Below, in pieces: positions 5,665 through 6,526 of a DNA stretch of 6,526 nt; position 1 is the first letter of the stretch, and each line of letters opens with the position of its first letter. Below the pieces are notes generated by a model, which worked only from the letters and a program-made list of their open reading frames with translations, was not told where the DNA came from and searched no databases. Where the stretch lies: the NCBI GenBank assembly GCA_023136735.1, contig JAGLQQ010000105.1:1-6526 (forward strand). The letters are read 5' to 3'. This stretch comes from Candidatus Omnitrophota bacterium (GTDB lineage Bacteria; Omnitrophota; Gorgyraeia; B26-G9). The position numbers and the translations under genes are program-made.

Positions 5665-6267
5665 TCACGTATTTTTTAAAAAACGTACAAAACAATCTTT
5701 GTAGCGTTTTTTTAGTCCCGGGAGTTTTTCTATTGCTGAAGTTTTGGACTCATACGTTCCAGAATATACAATGAAATACTCTCCGGATTTTCGAACATTG
5801 CTCCGGTATCCTTGATCTTTTAACTTTTGTGCTTCTTTATCAGCATTAGAATTGCTGCTGTATGTAACAATCTGGATTATATAACCTTTTTTATCTGTAT
5901 TAATCTCTTGAGACTCTGCTGCTTTTGGAGCAATAATCTTGGCTGCATATTGCGGCTCTTTAATAGTGGCGATTACTTGTTGAGGTACTTCAGGTTTTTC
6001 TATAGCCAGCAGTTGTTTTTGCTTTTTATTTACTATCTTTTTGCTATCGGCATTTGTTAAGGACTTACCCTTTTCAATTCCTATTGCAAAAGTACTCAAA
6101 TTAACCATTAAAAGAGCTATTATAATAACTATTAAAGTATCGCAAGATACTGTAAATGATGATTTATAATGATCCTGAAAGATATTTTTATGTAAAATAT
6201 TCTGCTTTTGCTTTTTTTTGAGTGTGCAAAAAAGCTCAGGCTGAACCTCCCTGTTCTTGTAAGCCAT
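5665..6267 (-). CDS. Membrane-anchored SPOR-domain protein
   Basis: The 200-residue protein has three parts. Residues 1-43 form a polar, basic, probably cytoplasmic segment containing VQPELF. One transmembrane helix follows (about 44-63, TLIVIIIALLMVNLSTFAIG), then a Lys/Pro/Ala-rich extracytoplasmic linker (65-126). A C-terminal SPOR domain covers about 127-198: GYIIQIVTYSS (strand 1), ADKEAQKLKDQGY (helix 1), EYFIVYSGTYESKTSA (strand and turn), CFVRFLK (last strand). SPOR domains bind glycan strands stripped of stem peptides, often at division sites, as in FtsN and DamX. This shape (short cytoplasmic tail, one helix, linker, SPOR) is FtsN-like, but equivalence is not shown. The ATG at 6265-6267 follows AGGAGGT with a 6-nt spacer. 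It is the first gene of the operon, with its promoter about 50 bp upstream. Confidence 0.9.
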   Translation of the reverse strand: MAYKNREVQPELFCTLKKKQKQNILHKNIFQDHYKSSFTVSCDTLIVIIIALLMVNLSTFAIGIEKGKSLTNADSKKIVNKKQKQLLAIEKPEVPQQVIATIKEPQYAAKIIAPKAAESQEINTDKKGYIIQIVTYSSNSNADKEAQKLKDQGYRSNVRKSGEYFIVYSGTYESKTSAIEKLPGLKKRYKDCFVRFLKNT

Positions 6268-6273
6268 TAAGAT

Positions 6274-6280
6274 ACCTCCT
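6274..6280 (-). promoter_or_regulatory. Strong ribosome binding site of the first operon gene
   Basis: On the minus strand AGGAGGT stands 6 nt before the ATG of the SPOR gene. It matches the 16S rRNA anti-Shine-Dalgarno sequence almost fully and fixes the start choice. It is the strongest such site in the operon. Confidence 0.85.
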
Positions 6281-6314
6281 GTATCAATGATTTAACAACC
6301 CCGTTTATATTATT

Positions 6315-6342
6315 ATTATAGCAGTGTCAGGACATAATTCAA
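6315..6342 (-). promoter_or_regulatory. Sigma-70 type promoter for the seven-gene operon
   Basis: On the minus strand a perfect -10 box TATAAT (6315-6320) lies 16 bp downstream of -35 TTGAAT (6337-6342, four of six bases of TTGACA). Transcription would start near 6308, leaving a 5' leader of about 40 nt before the SPOR ATG. No riboswitch-sized leader is present. It is the only good promoter I saw upstream of the operon. Internal promoters cannot be excluded. Confidence 0.6.
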
Positions 6343-6371
6343 TACTTTTTTCAAGATAATAATCATTTGGT

Positions 6372-6389
6372 TGTTTTAAAGTTAAAACA
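6372..6389. promoter_or_regulatory. Perfect 18-bp dyad upstream of the operon promoter
   Basis: TGTTTTAA and TTAAAACA are perfect 8-bp inverted arms around a 2-bp spacer (AG). The site lies 30 bp upstream of the operon's -35 box, where an activator or a divergently acting repressor could bind. It has the size and symmetry of a dimeric regulator operator, but it is AT-only apart from one G/C pair per arm, so chance is possible. Confidence 0.3.
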
Positions 6390-6401
6390 GGTAATTTTTT
6401 G

Positions 6402-6458
6402 GTCATTCTTATTTAAAGTGGAATAATTTCGGTTCATCTTAAATAATGTGAATAATTT
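6402..6458. repeat. Degenerate tandem direct repeat, about 30-bp period
   Basis: Copy 1 (6402-6429) and copy 2 (6432-6458) share about 21 of 28 aligned positions, including GT, TCTTA and the core GTG(G)AATAATTT. A third partial copy has the core GTGAATAAT at 6494-6502. No reading frame is open across them. Repeated roughly 20-30-bp blocks near an end are known as transposase-binding sites in IS21-family elements, and that is one possible reading. Binding sites for a regulator of a gene beyond the window is another. Confidence 0.45.
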
Positions 6459-6526
6459 AACATAACTGTTTATTTGGTTCTTTCGCATTAAAGGTGAATA
6501 ATATTGTATAAGTGAAGTCGTGACAA

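Noticed and set aside
5668..5690. AT-only inverted repeat (T6A6 flanked by ACG/CGT) at the end of the SPOR gene
   Set aside because: It lies within the last codons, has no loop and contains a 2-base bulge, so a terminator or operator role is not supported.

Overview
The window is AT-rich bacterial DNA. The best lineage clue is a 77-residue very basic protein beginning MSIHPSL (5410-5643, minus strand). I recognise it as the 'small basic protein' family of the Planctomycetes-Verrucomicrobia-Chlamydiae group and Candidatus Omnitrophota. Together with the tightly packed genes and envelope proteins of SH3b and SPOR type, an uncultured Omnitrophota-like or other PVC-affiliated genome is my best guess. 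This is inference, not proof.

Left part (1-602, plus strand): a short open tail at 3-77 resembles the C-terminal end of an integrase-type transposase. A complete stand-alone response-regulator receiver protein follows (147-602) with all the phosphorylation-site residues. No histidine kinase is in view.

Middle (603-1630): about 1 kb without a convincing gene, between the convergent response regulator and the minus-strand operon. It holds a cluster of DnaA-box-like 9-mers around 843-915, a bidirectional terminator-like hairpin near 1208-1230, scraps of possible decayed coding sequence, and two hairpins (1611-1626, 1567-1583) that probably end the operon.

Right part (1631-6267, minus strand): seven genes in one apparent operon. 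In order of transcription they are a membrane-anchored SPOR-domain protein, the small basic protein, a secreted SH3b-repeat protein, a short site-2 protease (M50), 3-dehydroquinate synthase (aroB), a GNAT acetyltransferase and a NUDT5-like Nudix hydrolase. Gaps are 21 bp or less, and two junctions are TAATG stop/start overlaps. A good sigma-70 type promoter (-35 TTGAAT, 16 bp, -10 TATAAT) and a strong ribosome binding site (AGGAGGT) lie just upstream of the first gene. The operon joins peptidoglycan or envelope proteins (SPOR, SH3b, membrane protease) with shikimate-pathway and small-molecule enzymes. The order looks more like co-expressed housekeeping genes than one dedicated pathway.

Right end (6268-6526): upstream of the promoter lie a perfect 8-bp-arm dyad (6372-6389) and degenerate direct repeats (6402-6458, with a third partial copy near 6494). 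The repeats may be the multiple terminal repeats of an IS21-like element continuing beyond the window. No dedicated defence system, CRISPR array, tRNA or rRNA is visible.
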